From assembly GCA_041320695.1 (NCBI GenBank), contig JBGGOQ010000007.1, positions 27,096 to 91,095 of the forward strand: a stretch of 64,000 bases of DNA, given 5' to 3'. The translations under genes were made by a program, and so were the position numbers. Under the pieces are notes generated by a model. It was not told the DNA's origin. It saw only the letters and a program-made list of their open reading frames with translations, and made no database searches. The DNA is from Caldicellulosiruptoraceae bacterium PP1. Its GTDB lineage: Bacteria > Bacillota > Thermoanaerobacteria > Caldicellulosiruptorales > Caldicellulosiruptoraceae. Every line of letters starts with the position of its first letter. Position 1 is the first letter of the stretch. Shown here piece after piece: positions 54,640-63,895 of the stretch.

Positions 54640-56910
54640 ATGAATCTTTCATCAGAACAATGGTTAATATCAGATGAAAAATTTGAAATAGGGGGCAAAA
54701 ACGAAACAATATTTGCATTAACTAATGGATATTTAGGAATAAGAGGAACACATGAAGAAATATATCAGGAGGAAATCCCAGGAACTTATATTGCAGGTGT
54801 TTTTGATAAAGATACTGCACAAGTAACAGAATTAGTTAATCTTCCTAATATAGTAGGGCTTAGAGTATATATTAATAGAGAATTTCTAAATCCTATAAAA
54901 TGTGAAATATTAGAATATAAAAGAGTATTAGATATGAAGCAAGGTATTTTATATAAAAAGCTAAGATTAAAAGATAAATTAGGAAGAGTAACAAACATAG
55001 AAAATTACAGATTCCTAAGTCTTACTGACAAAAATATCTTTGTTCAAAAATACAAAATAATTCCTGAAAATTATTCTGCTATTTTAAATATTGAAAATAT
55101 AATTGATGCTTCTACATATAATCTAAAGGAAAATCCAAATGAAAAGGTTCGACATTATAAAATTAATAAGATTCATGATTATAAAAGAGGTATTTATGTA
55201 GAGGTAAATACAAAAGATAAAGATATTGGTATTGGTATAGCATCAAGTATCACTACCTATGATGAGAAAAATAATGAAGTAAGTTTTAATAGGTATACAA
55301 AAAATTTAGATTTTCAAATTACTGAAAATAAAGAGATAGATGCCAAACAAGGCTTTGAATATTTTATTTACAAAATTACATCAGTTGTCTCTACAAGAGA
55401 ATGTAGTCATTCTGACCTTTTCAAAAGGTGTGAATCAATATTGGAATATGCTAATAATAATGGAATTGACTATTTATTTAATAGACATGTTGATTATTTA
55501 AGTAAACTTTGGGAAGTAGCTGATATTCAAATAGTTGGAGATGAAAAAGCAGATAAAGCTTTAAGATTCAATATTTTCAATCTTTCCTGCCTTGTAAATC
55601 CAGAGGATCAACTTGTAAGCCTTGGTGCTAAAGGTTTACATGGCGAAGGTTATAAAGGACATGTTTTTTGGGATACTGAGATATTTATGTTACCTTTTTA
55701 TATTTTTACAAATCCTAAAGCAGCAAGATCACTACTTATGTATAGGTATAACCTTTTAAATGCAGCAAGAGAAAATGCTAAAATTAATTCCTTTAAAGGT
55801 GCACAATATCCTTGGGAGTCAGCAGATACTGGTAAAGAAGAAACTCCAAAGTGGGGTATAGATTATTTAGGACAACCTGTTAGAATCTGGACTGGAGACA
55901 TAGAGTATCATATAACTGCTGATATTGCCTATGCTGTCAACGAATACTGGAGAGTTACTGGTGACATAGAGTTTATGAAAAACTATGGTTCAGAAATAAT
56001 TATTGAGACTGCAAGGTTTTGGATTTCGAGGCTCGAACACAATAAGGAAAAAGATAGATATGAAATAAATGATGTGATAGGGCCAGACGAATTTCACGAA
56101 CACTGCAATAATAATGCATATACCAACTATTTGGCCAAATGGAATATTGAAAAAGCAATTGAGCTATACAATACTCTAAAAAAAGAGTATCCTGAAGATT
56201 TTATAAGAGTATCAAACAAAATAGGAATTAACCAAGAAGAAATAAATGAATGGCAAAAAATAAAAGATAAAATTTATTTTCCATATGATAATGAAACTAA
56301 ACTGATTGAACAGTTTGAAGGCTACTTTAGCTTAAAAGATATTATAATAGATAAATTTGACCAAAATGATATGCCAGTATGGCCAGATAGTGTAAATCTT
56401 CAAAGGTTAAATGATTATCAACTAATTAAACAAGCAGATGTTATAATGCTTTTGCACTTATTTTCTGATAGATTTGATGAAAATACAAAAAAAATAAACT
56501 TCGATTACTATGAAAAAAGAACAATGCATAAATCTTCATTAAGCCCAAGTATGTATGCTTTAATGGGATTAGTTGTTGGAAGTACAAAGAAAGCATATCA
56601 AAATTTTATGAGAACATGCTTAGTTGATTTGGAAGACAATCAAGGGAATTCAAGAGAAGGTCTGCATGCTGCAAGTGCTGGAGGAACATGGCAAACAATA
56701 ATATTTGGATTTGGAGGTCTAAGTATCAACAACAATATATTATGTATCAATCCTTGGATACCAGAGCATTGGGAAAAACTTATTTATAAGATCTATTGGA
56801 AAGGTAACCTACTTCAAATTGAGGCTGAAAAAAATACAGTAAATGTTGTCAAATTAAAAGGAGACAGTAATTTAGAAATAAAGGTGAAAGATAAAATAAT
56901 AAACATTTAG
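54640..56910 (+). CDS. GH65 disaccharide phosphorylase (kojibiose/maltose phosphorylase type)
   Basis: A 756-residue inverting phosphorylase that splits an alpha-glucoside with phosphate to give beta-glucose 1-phosphate. The N-terminal NGYLGIRGTHEE and VFWDTEIFMLPFY are family motifs. The general acid is E484 (VIGPDEFHEH). The phosphate-site region is MHKSSLSPSMYALMG and EGLHAASAGGTWQ. Length fits kojibiose phosphorylases. AGGAGG supports the ATG. No signal peptide. It sits upstream of a sugar ABC transporter with its own operator-bearing promoter, so it likely acts on the imported sugar. Exact disaccharide specificity (kojibiose, maltose, nigerose, trehalose) is not determined. Confidence 0.9.
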   Translation: MNLSSEQWLISDEKFEIGGKNETIFALTNGYLGIRGTHEEIYQEEIPGTYIAGVFDKDTAQVTELVNLPNIVGLRVYINREFLNPIKCEILEYKRVLDMKQGILYKKLRLKDKLGRVTNIENYRFLSLTDKNIFVQKYKIIPENYSAILNIENIIDASTYNLKENPNEKVRHYKINKIHDYKRGIYVEVNTKDKDIGIGIASSITTYDEKNNEVSFNRYTKNLDFQITENKEIDAKQGFEYFIYKITSVVSTRECSHSDLFKRCESILEYANNNGIDYLFNRHVDYLSKLWEVADIQIVGDEKADKALRFNIFNLSCLVNPEDQLVSLGAKGLHGEGYKGHVFWDTEIFMLPFYIFTNPKAARSLLMYRYNLLNAARENAKINSFKGAQYPWESADTGKEETPKWGIDYLGQPVRIWTGDIEYHITADIAYAVNEYWRVTGDIEFMKNYGSEIIIETARFWISRLEHNKEKDRYEINDVIGPDEFHEHCNNNAYTNYLAKWNIEKAIELYNTLKKEYPEDFIRVSNKIGINQEEINEWQKIKDKIYFPYDNETKLIEQFEGYFSLKDIIIDKFDQNDMPVWPDSVNLQRLNDYQLIKQADVIMLLHLFSDRFDENTKKINFDYYEKRTMHKSSLSPSMYALMGLVVGSTKKAYQNFMRTCLVDLEDNQGNSREGLHAASAGGTWQTIIFGFGGLSINNNILCINPWIPEHWEKLIYKIYWKGNLLQIEAEKNTVNVVKLKGDSNLEIKVKDKIINI

Positions 56911-56917
56911 TTTATTT

Positions 56918-56930
56918 CCGAAAAATTTCG
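56918..56930. promoter_or_regulatory. Candidate additional operator after the GH65 gene
   Basis: CCGAAAAATTTCG, a near-palindrome resembling the CGAAAACGTT sites, 8 bp after the GH65 stop and about 120 bp upstream of the next operator. Weak evidence on its own. Confidence 0.3.
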
Positions 56931-57013
56931 AATGCCTTGATACAAATTATACTATGTTACTTATATTAACTTAGCAAAATTAAATAAAAATATAATAATA
57001 ATTAAAAAATATA

Positions 57014-57065
57014 TAGACAAAATGCATATTATTTTATATAATAAGATTATCGAAAACGTTTCAGA
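57014..57065 (+). promoter_or_regulatory. Promoter and LacI-type operator of the sugar transporter operon
   Basis: TAGACA (57014-57019), 17-bp spacer, TATAAT (57037-57042), then ATCGAAAACGTTTCAGA from 57049, located just at the expected transcription start, ideal for repression by a LacI-family protein such as that at 60175. Confidence 0.75.
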
Positions 57066-57092
57066 AATTTTCATATTAAGGAGGTTAATTTT

Positions 57093-58316
57093 ATGAAAAG
57101 ATTTTTATCAAGTGTTTTAGCTTTTGTATTTTTTGTTTCATTATTTACATTGAGTTTGACTACAAATCAAGCTTCTGCAGCAAGCAAGATTACTCTCAAA
57201 TTAGGGGCATGGTCATCATCTCCTGCTGAAAAAAAGATAGTTCAAAATCAAATAGCTGATTTTCAGAAGAAATATCCAAATGTCCAAGTTAAACTTGTAG
57301 AGATTGTTGGAGACTACAATCAAAAGATGCAACTCCTTATGGCATCAAAAACAGAACCAGATATTTTCTACATGGATTCCTCAGTTGCATGGCAATATAT
57401 AACAAAGAATACCTTAGAACCAATTGATAACCTTATGAAAAAATATAATGTAAAAACAATAGGTTATGAAAACTCATTATTAGTTCCATTCACTTATAAC
57501 GGAAAAATATATGGTATTCCAAAGGATTATAACACACTTGTTTTATTCTACAATAAACAAATGTTCAAAGAAGCTGGACTTACAAATCCTCCAAAAAATT
57601 GGGATGAATTAAGAGATTACGCAAAGAAATTAACAAAAGGCAATGTAGTTGGTTTAACAATGAATCTTGAGTTAGCTAGAATTCAGCCATTTGCTTATCA
57701 AAATGGAGGCAAAGTTTTTGATAATGGCAAACCAGTGTTTGATGATCAAAAGGCTATAGAAGGATTGACATTTGCATTGAATCTATTTAAAGATGGAATT
57801 TGCAAAACACCAAAGGATTTAGGAGCTGGCTGGGTAGGAGACGCTTTTGCTGATAAAAAAGCAGCTATGACCATTGAAGGTGGCTGGATGATTCCTTTCT
57901 TAAATGATAGAAAAATCTCTAAAGATTCATATGGTATAGCAGAACTACCAGTTGGACCTCAAGGAAAATCAACAATGGCATTTACTGTTGCTTATGTTCT
58001 TAGCAAAAATTCAAAACATAAAGATGAAGCATTTAAATTAATAAGATTCTTAACTGGTGAAGGTGGACAAAAATATGTAGTTGAAGCAGGACTTGCACTA
58101 CCATCATTAAAGAGTGCTGGAAATAACTTTGCTAAAACTTATCCAGAAAGAAAAGCACTTGTTGATGGTTCAAAATATGCTTATGCATATTTCTATGGTG
58201 TTGATGGTTCAAAAGTATTAGATGTATTTAATAAATCTTTTGAAGATTATTACTATGGAAAGAAGTATGATTTAAAGAAGAATTTACAAGATAGAGTTAA
58301 ACAGATATTTAAATAA
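57093..58316 (+). CDS. Extracellular sugar-binding protein of an ABC transporter
   Basis: A 407-residue family-1 binding protein. Signal peptide VLAFVFFVSLFTLSLTTNQ with cleavage expected after ASA; no lipobox Cys. Mature start SKITLKLGAWSSSPAEKKIV. Family features are YGIPKDYNTLVLFYNKQMFK, AAMTIEGGWMIPFL and a late VAYVLSKNSKHKDEAFKLIR. AAGGAGG supports the ATG. It is the first gene of a transporter operon controlled by the operator at 57049, between a GH65 and a GH94 phosphorylase, so the ligand is probably a glucobiose or glucooligosaccharide. Confidence 0.94.
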   Translation: MKRFLSSVLAFVFFVSLFTLSLTTNQASAASKITLKLGAWSSSPAEKKIVQNQIADFQKKYPNVQVKLVEIVGDYNQKMQLLMASKTEPDIFYMDSSVAWQYITKNTLEPIDNLMKKYNVKTIGYENSLLVPFTYNGKIYGIPKDYNTLVLFYNKQMFKEAGLTNPPKNWDELRDYAKKLTKGNVVGLTMNLELARIQPFAYQNGGKVFDNGKPVFDDQKAIEGLTFALNLFKDGICKTPKDLGAGWVGDAFADKKAAMTIEGGWMIPFLNDRKISKDSYGIAELPVGPQGKSTMAFTVAYVLSKNSKHKDEAFKLIRFLTGEGGQKYVVEAGLALPSLKSAGNNFAKTYPERKALVDGSKYAYAYFYGVDGSKVLDVFNKSFEDYYYGKKYDLKKNLQDRVKQIFK

Positions 58317-58326
58317 ATATCAATAT

Positions 58327-58350
58327 AAGGCAGGCAGACATGCCTGCCTT
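58327..58350 (+). promoter_or_regulatory. Intercistronic hairpin after the binding-protein gene
   Basis: Perfect 10-bp stem AAGGCAGGCA / TGCCTGCCTT with GACA loop, 10 bp after the stop, with no U-run (AAATAATAATGG follows). Probably an mRNA-stabilising or partial-termination structure. Confidence 0.75.
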
Positions 58351-58373
58351 AAATAATAATGGGGGAGTATTCT

Positions 58374-59261
58374 ATGGGTAAAAAATCAAAAATTGATGAA
58401 TATCTTACTGCTTATGTTATGCTTTTACCATATATACTATCATTTATACTGTTTTTAGCCTATCCTTTAGTAAAAGCTTTTATAATTAGCTTTCAAAATT
58501 TTTCATTTTTAGGAGATAACCCAACAACTTGGATTGGGCTTAATAACTACAAAGATGCAATTACCAACAAAATGTTTATTTCATCAATAATCAACACCTT
58601 ATACTACTCAGTACTTGTTGTACCAATTCAACTGATTATTGCATTAGTATTAGCTGTAATTGTAAATGATAAAGTCAAATTTAAAAATTTCTTTAGAACA
58701 ACCTATTACCTTCCTAATGTAACATCACCTGTTGCAGTTTCGATAATGTTTATGTTTTTATACAAAACTGATGGATTGGTTAATCAGATAATAAAACACA
58801 TTGGGATTACACCAAGGAATTGGTTTAATGAACCATCCTTTATTATGCCTGCAATAGTTTCGGTTGCAGTATGGGGATCAGTTGGCTTTTATATGGTGAC
58901 CTTTTTATCAGGCTTATCTACAATACCAGAACAATTATACGAAGCAGCTGATGTTGAAGGTGCAGGTGAATGGACCAAGTTTATAAAGATTACAGTTCCT
59001 TTGTTAAAGCCAATGCTATTCTTTAATATGGTTGTATCATTCATAGGAACATTACAGATGTTTGATTTATCGTTTATTATAGGTGGCTCTGAGGGTGGAC
59101 CAATGGGTAAGGCAATGACAATGGTGGTCATGATTTATAAAACAGCTTTTAAGGACTTTAATATGGGTCTTGCTTCAGCAATGGCTTTCATATTATTTAT
59201 AATAATATTTATATTAACAGCTATACAGAAAAAGATTTTTGGCGAAGAAACTGCTTATTGA
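58374..59261 (+). CDS. ABC sugar transporter permease, MalF type
   Basis: A 295-residue permease with six membrane segments (first LTAYVMLLPYILSFILFLAY) and EAA loop EAADVEGAGEWTKFIKITVP. GGGGGAG (58361-58367) supports the ATG at 58374. It pairs with the permease that starts 10 bp after its stop. Confidence 0.94.
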   Translation: MGKKSKIDEYLTAYVMLLPYILSFILFLAYPLVKAFIISFQNFSFLGDNPTTWIGLNNYKDAITNKMFISSIINTLYYSVLVVPIQLIIALVLAVIVNDKVKFKNFFRTTYYLPNVTSPVAVSIMFMFLYKTDGLVNQIIKHIGITPRNWFNEPSFIMPAIVSVAVWGSVGFYMVTFLSGLSTIPEQLYEAADVEGAGEWTKFIKITVPLLKPMLFFNMVVSFIGTLQMFDLSFIIGGSEGGPMGKAMTMVVMIYKTAFKDFNMGLASAMAFILFIIIFILTAIQKKIFGEETAY

Positions 59262-59271
59262 GGTGAGAAAT

Positions 59272-60105
59272 ATGGAGTATATTTATAGAAAAAGGATTTC
59301 AATATCAACACTGATTTTTTATATTATATGTATTTTATATGCTTTGCTCACAATAGTTCCTTATCTTATCTCTGTTTTGACATCTATCAAACCAGTTGAA
59401 GAAGCTACAAAACTTAGTCTAAATCTTGATAAGGTATCTTTAGAGGCTTATAGATATATAATTAAAGAGTTTCCATTTGTAAGGTGGCTTATAAATAGCA
59501 CTATTGTTGCCATTTGTGTTACAGCAGGAAATCTACTTTTTAACTCAATGGCTGCTTACGCTTTAGCAAGACTTAATTTCCCATTTAAAAAGGGCATATT
59601 TTATATAATTTTAGCAACAATGATGATTCCAGGGCAGGTATTATTAGTTCCCATTTATTTAACATTAAATAAATTCGGATGGATTGATTCTTATAAAGGG
59701 CTAATTTTACCTTGGCTTACTTCGGCATTTTTTATTTTTTTCATGAGGCAGTACTTCTTGACCATTCCAAAAGATTTAGAAGAGTCAGCATTGATTGATG
59801 GGTTATCTAGATTTGGGATATTTTTTAAAATTATATTACCATTATCTGGTCCTGCATTAGCAGCACAAGCTATATTTCAGTTTGTAGGTAACTGGAATAG
59901 TTTTATGTGGCCTAGTATAATAGCCTCGTCAGAGGAGTTATATACTTTACCTGTGGGATTAAACTCATTTTATGGGCAGTATTATCAATTCTGGAATCAA
60001 GTATTAGCTGGTGCAATATTGTTGTCTTTACCTACAATTGTTGTTTTCGTTACTTTTCAGAAATATTTTGTAAAAGGTATTGCTACTGCCGGATTGAAAG
60101 AATAA
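59272..60105 (+). CDS. ABC sugar transporter permease, MalG type
   Basis: A 277-residue permease with EAA loop EESALIDGLSRFGIFFKIIL (Glu-Glu-Ser in place of Glu-Ala-Ala) and C terminus YFVKGIATAGLKE. The frame opens at 59239, but GAGGTGA (59260-59266) supports the ATG at 59272. Partner of the MalF-type permease. No ATPase gene accompanies the pair. Confidence 0.93.
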   Translation: MEYIYRKRISISTLIFYIICILYALLTIVPYLISVLTSIKPVEEATKLSLNLDKVSLEAYRYIIKEFPFVRWLINSTIVAICVTAGNLLFNSMAAYALARLNFPFKKGIFYIILATMMIPGQVLLVPIYLTLNKFGWIDSYKGLILPWLTSAFFIFFMRQYFLTIPKDLEESALIDGLSRFGIFFKIILPLSGPALAAQAIFQFVGNWNSFMWPSIIASSEELYTLPVGLNSFYGQYYQFWNQVLAGAILLSLPTIVVFVTFQKYFVKGIATAGLKE

Positions 60106-60174
60106 ATATTTATATTGTATAATTATTATGCAAATAATGAGAAATTTTCGAAAAATATTGAAAGAGTGAATAGT

Positions 60175-61197
60175 ATGAGTAAAAATAAAAATGCAACAAT
60201 AAAGGATATAGCAAAAGCTTTAGGCATATCACCAAGTACAGTATCTAGAGCCTTAAATAACTATTCAGATATCAATCCACAAACAAAAGATAAAGTTATG
60301 GAGATGGCAAGAAAACTAAACTACACGCCGAATTTATTTGCTAAAAGTTTAGTTACCAATAAAACAAAAAGGATAGGACTGTTTATTGAGGATATGGAGA
60401 GAGAAGGTATTTATGGAACTTTTTATTACGAAATTTTGGCAAGCTTCAGGAAAGTTGCAATAGATAATGGATATGAAGTAGTGCTACTTTCAACAACATC
60501 AGAAGAACAAAAGAGAATTCATTTAGAGACCATCTTTTCAGAAAAACATCTTGAAGGTGCATTTATAATGGGACTTAGGACAGACGATCAATATATAAAA
60601 GAAATTGAGGAAATATCTTACCCTATTGTTTTATTTGATATACCTATTAAAAGCCAAAATATAGGATATGTCTCAATTGATAATCAAAAGGGTGCACAAT
60701 TAGCAGTTGATTACTTAATTAGTTTAGGACATAAAAAGATTGGATTTCTTAATGGGCATGATAAGGCATATGTTAGCCAAGAAAGGTTAAATGGTTATAT
60801 ATTATCATTACTTAAAAATTCTATTGAATATAATAAAGACTTTGTAATTAATGGTGATTTTGCAGAAGAAAGTGGTTACAAGAATGCCGAGAAATTCCTT
60901 GAAATGAAAGTTACAGCAATTTTTGCTGCAAGTGATATGATGGCAATTGGACTTATCAAAAGATTTAAAGAATTAAATGTTAGAATTCCTGAAGATATAT
61001 CTATTATCGGATTTGATGATATTAGTTTATCAAGCTATATTACCCCTACATTAACAACAATTAGACAAGATAAAACAGAGATAGGAAGATCAGCATTCTA
61101 TCTTTTACTTAATTTAATGTCGAAACAGCCCATTAATCAAATTATTCTCGAACCAGAACTTATAAAACGTGAGTCCACAAAAAGAAGAAAACATTAA
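60175..61197 (+). CDS. LacI family transcriptional repressor
   Basis: A 340-residue LacI/GalR regulator. The N-terminal HTH is ATIKDIAKALGISPSTVSRA, the hinge helix NYTPNLFAKSLVT, and the sugar-binding core includes GYVSIDNQKGAQLAVDYLIS and ISIIGFDDISLSSYITPTLT. The frame opens at 60115, but AAAGAGTGA supports the ATG at 60175 and gives the normal short lead before the HTH. It likely represses the transporter and GH65 promoters through the CGAAAACGTT sites at 54561 and 57051. The terminator follows directly. Confidence 0.93.
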   Translation: MSKNKNATIKDIAKALGISPSTVSRALNNYSDINPQTKDKVMEMARKLNYTPNLFAKSLVTNKTKRIGLFIEDMEREGIYGTFYYEILASFRKVAIDNGYEVVLLSTTSEEQKRIHLETIFSEKHLEGAFIMGLRTDDQYIKEIEEISYPIVLFDIPIKSQNIGYVSIDNQKGAQLAVDYLISLGHKKIGFLNGHDKAYVSQERLNGYILSLLKNSIEYNKDFVINGDFAEESGYKNAEKFLEMKVTAIFAASDMMAIGLIKRFKELNVRIPEDISIIGFDDISLSSYITPTLTTIRQDKTEIGRSAFYLLLNLMSKQPINQIILEPELIKRESTKRRKH

Positions 61198-61232
61198 CCA
61201 TTCTACAAAAACATGTAGAGTGGTTATTTTTT
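61196..61232 (+). terminator. Rho-independent terminator
   Basis: 12-bp stem AACCATTCTACA / TGTAGAGTGGTT with one G-U pair (61196-61207, 61214-61225), then ATTTTTTTA. It overlaps the stop codon of the LacI gene. Confidence 0.9.
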
Positions 61233-61285
61233 TATATTAATTTATAAACTATATTTACAAAAACATCACAATTTAAGTGTAAACA

Positions 61286-61314
61286 TTGTAAATTAATTAT
61301 ATATTTAATATAAT
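61286..61314 (+). promoter_or_regulatory. Candidate promoter of the GH94 gene
   Basis: TTGTAA (61286-61291), 17-bp spacer, TATAAT (61309-61314). No CGAAAACGTT operator is seen here, so GH94 may be controlled separately from the GH65/transporter genes. Confidence 0.6.
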
Positions 61315-61389
61315 AAATTTATAAGGTATTTACATAAAAGCTATTATAATTGATGATTAGCATATAAAATAAGGAGGGGTAAATGTATT

Positions 61390-63825
61390 ATGAAGTATGG
61401 ATATTTTGATGATACAAACAAAGAGTATGTTATAACAAATCATCTAACTCCATATCCATGGATTAATTATTTAGGTTCAAATCAATTTTTCTCACTTATA
61501 TCAAACCATGCAGGTGGTTACTGTTTTTACAAGGATGCAAGATACAGAAGAATACTAAGATATAGATATAATAATGTTCCAATAGATTATGGTGGAAGAT
61601 ATTTTTATATCAATGATGGAAAATCAATATGGAGTCCATCATGGAAACCAGTTAAAGAAGATTTAGATAAATATGAATGCAGACATGGGCTTGGATATAC
61701 TAAAATTACTGGTGAAAAAAATGGTGTCGAAGTTTCTGTTACCTTTTTTGTCCCACTAAATGATAACTGTGAAATTCACTTTGTTGAAGTAACAAACAAA
61801 TCTAATGAAAAAAAGAATATTAAACTCTTCTCATTTGTTGAATTCTGCCTTTGGAACGCACTTGATGATATGTCAAATCTACAAAGAAATCTTAACACAG
61901 CCGAAATGGAAATAGAGGGTTCTGCAATATATCATAAAACAGAATATAGAGAAAGAAGAAATCACTATGCTTTCTATTCTGTAAATGTTCCAATTGATGG
62001 ATTTGATACAGATAGAGATACCTTTTTGGGGCAATATAGAGGATTTGAAAATCCAGAAGCTGTTGAAAGAGCAAATGCTTTTAATTCAGTAGCAAGTGGT
62101 TGGGCACCAATAGCATCTCATTACTTGAATATCCATTTAGGGCCAAATGAGGATAAGGATTTTGTATTTGTTTTAGGATACATAGAGAACGAAAATGATA
62201 AAAAATGGCAATCAAAAGGGATAATAAATAAAGAAAAAGCCTATGAAATGATGGGAAAGTACAATACATCACAAAAGGCTTTAAGTGCTTTAAAAGAACT
62301 CAAAGAGAGTTGGGATAACTTACTTTCTATTTATCAAGTAAAAACACATGAACCCAAAGTGGATAGAATGGTAAATATATGGAACCAATATCAGTGTATG
62401 GTTACATTTAACCTATCAAGAAGTGCTTCTTATTTTGAAACAGGTATAGGAAGAGGTATCGGTTTTAGAGATTGCAATCAAGATATCTTAGGTTTTGTTC
62501 ATCAGATACCACAAAAAGCAAGGGAAAGACTTCTTGATTTAGCTGCAACACAAAAGGCAGATGGTGGGGCATATCACCAATATCAGCCACTAACGAAAAA
62601 AGGCAATAATGAGATTGGTGGGAACTTTAATGACGATCCACTTTGGCTTATTTTATCAACAACTGCATACATTAAAGAAACAGGTGATTTTTCTATATTA
62701 GATGAGATGGTTCCATTTGAGAATGATGAAAACAATTGTGCAACAATGTTTGAACATTTGAAAAGATCTTTCTATTATACAGTAAATAATAAAGGGCCTC
62801 ATGGACTCCCATTAATAGGACGTGCTGACTGGAATGACTGTTTAAATCTCAATTGTTTCTCTGAAAATCCAGATGAATCATTCCAAACAACTTCAAATAA
62901 AGAAGGCAGAACTGCTGAATCAATATTTATTGGTGGTCTTTTTGTTCTTGCAGGAAAAGAATTTATTAAGCTATGTGAAAAATTAGGGAAGAATGATTTA
63001 GCTAATGATGCAAAAAAGCATGTTGAGGATATGAAACAAGCTGTAGAAAAGCATGGATATGATGAAAAATGGTTCTTAAGAGCATATGATTATTATGGAA
63101 ATAAAGTTGGTAGCCAAGAATGTGATGAAGGGAAGATATTTATTGAACCTCAAGGTATGTGTGTAATGGCAGGTATTGGTGTAGATAATAATTTAGCCAA
63201 GATGGCATTGGACTCAGTTGATGAGATTTTGAATACTGAACATGGAATTGTTCTACATCAGCCAGCTTATACAACGTATAGACTAAACTTAGGTGAGATT
63301 TCTTCATATCCACCAGGATATAAAGAAAATGCAGGTATATTCTGCCATAATAATCCTTGGATTATGATTGCAGAATGTGTGCTTGGACGTGGAGATAAAG
63401 CTTTTGAATACTGGAGTAAGATTGCTCCTTCATTTAGAGAAGAAATAAGCCATCTTCACAAAGTTGAACCTTATGTTTATGCACAAATGATAGCAGGTAA
63501 AGATGCACCAAGATTTGGACAGGCTAAAAACTCATGGCTTACTGGTACTGCAGCGTGGAATTTTGTTGCAATAAGTCAATGGATATTGGGTGTAAGGCCT
63601 GACTATGATGGGGTTGTTATAGATCCATGCATACCAAAGGAATGGGGCAAATTTGAAATAACAAGAAAAGTAAGAGGCAAAACTTTAAACATTAAGGTTA
63701 AAAATTGTAATGGTGTAAATAAGGGCGTTGTAAAAATCAATGTAAACGGAGAAGAAGTTTTTAGCAATTTTGTGTCATATGATATTTTAAAAGAATCAAA
63801 TGAATTAATTGTATATATGGGGTAA
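61390..63825 (+). CDS. Cellobiose phosphorylase, GH94 family
   Basis: An 811-residue inverting phosphorylase that converts cellobiose and phosphate to alpha-glucose 1-phosphate and glucose in the cytoplasm. The N-terminal [20 protein letters not shown] is typical of the family. The catalytic barrel has [14 protein letters not shown] and the general-acid motif [10 protein letters not shown] (D483). The phosphate and substrate region includes [14 protein letters not shown] and [20 protein letters not shown]. Length matches cellobiose phosphorylases rather than the longer cellodextrin enzymes. AAGGAGGGG (about 61371) supports the ATG. It stands in its own transcript between two terminators, beside the glucobiose transporter locus. 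Confidence 0.94.
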   Translation: MKYGYFDDTNKEYVITNHLTPYPWINYLGSNQFFSLISNHAGGYCFYKDARYRRILRYRYNNVPIDYGGRYFYINDGKSIWSPSWKPVKEDLDKYECRHGLGYTKITGEKNGVEVSVTFFVPLNDNCEIHFVEVTNKSNEKKNIKLFSFVEFCLWNALDDMSNLQRNLNTAEMEIEGSAIYHKTEYRERRNHYAFYSVNVPIDGFDTDRDTFLGQYRGFENPEAVERANAFNSVASGWAPIASHYLNIHLGPNEDKDFVFVLGYIENENDKKWQSKGIINKEKAYEMMGKYNTSQKALSALKELKESWDNLLSIYQVKTHEPKVDRMVNIWNQYQCMVTFNLSRSASYFETGIGRGIGFRDCNQDILGFVHQIPQKARERLLDLAATQKADGGAYHQYQPLTKKGNNEIGGNFNDDPLWLILSTTAYIKETGDFSILDEMVPFENDENNCATMFEHLKRSFYYTVNNKGPHGLPLIGRADWNDCLNLNCFSENPDESFQTTSNKEGRTAESIFIGGLFVLAGKEFIKLCEKLGKNDLANDAKKHVEDMKQAVEKHGYDEKWFLRAYDYYGNKVGSQECDEGKIFIEPQGMCVMAGIGVDNNLAKMALDSVDEILNTEHGIVLHQPAYTTYRLNLGEISSYPPGYKENAGIFCHNNPWIMIAECVLGRGDKAFEYWSKIAPSFREEISHLHKVEPYVYAQMIAGKDAPRFGQAKNSWLTGTAAWNFVAISQWILGVRPDYDGVVIDPCIPKEWGKFEITRKVRGKTLNIKVKNCNGVNKGVVKINVNGEEVFSNFVSYDILKESNELIVYMG

Positions 63826-63847
63826 AAAGATTTTTCTAAAATATTTT

Positions 63848-63895
63848 AAAGGTGTTACATATTTATTAAATTTTATGTAACACCTTTTTCTTTTT
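63848..63895 (+). terminator. Rho-independent terminator
   Basis: Perfect 13-bp stem AAAGGTGTTACAT / ATGTAACACCTTT (63848-63860, 63875-63887), then TTCTTTTT. The last about 105 bp of the window after it show no gene. Confidence 0.92.
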
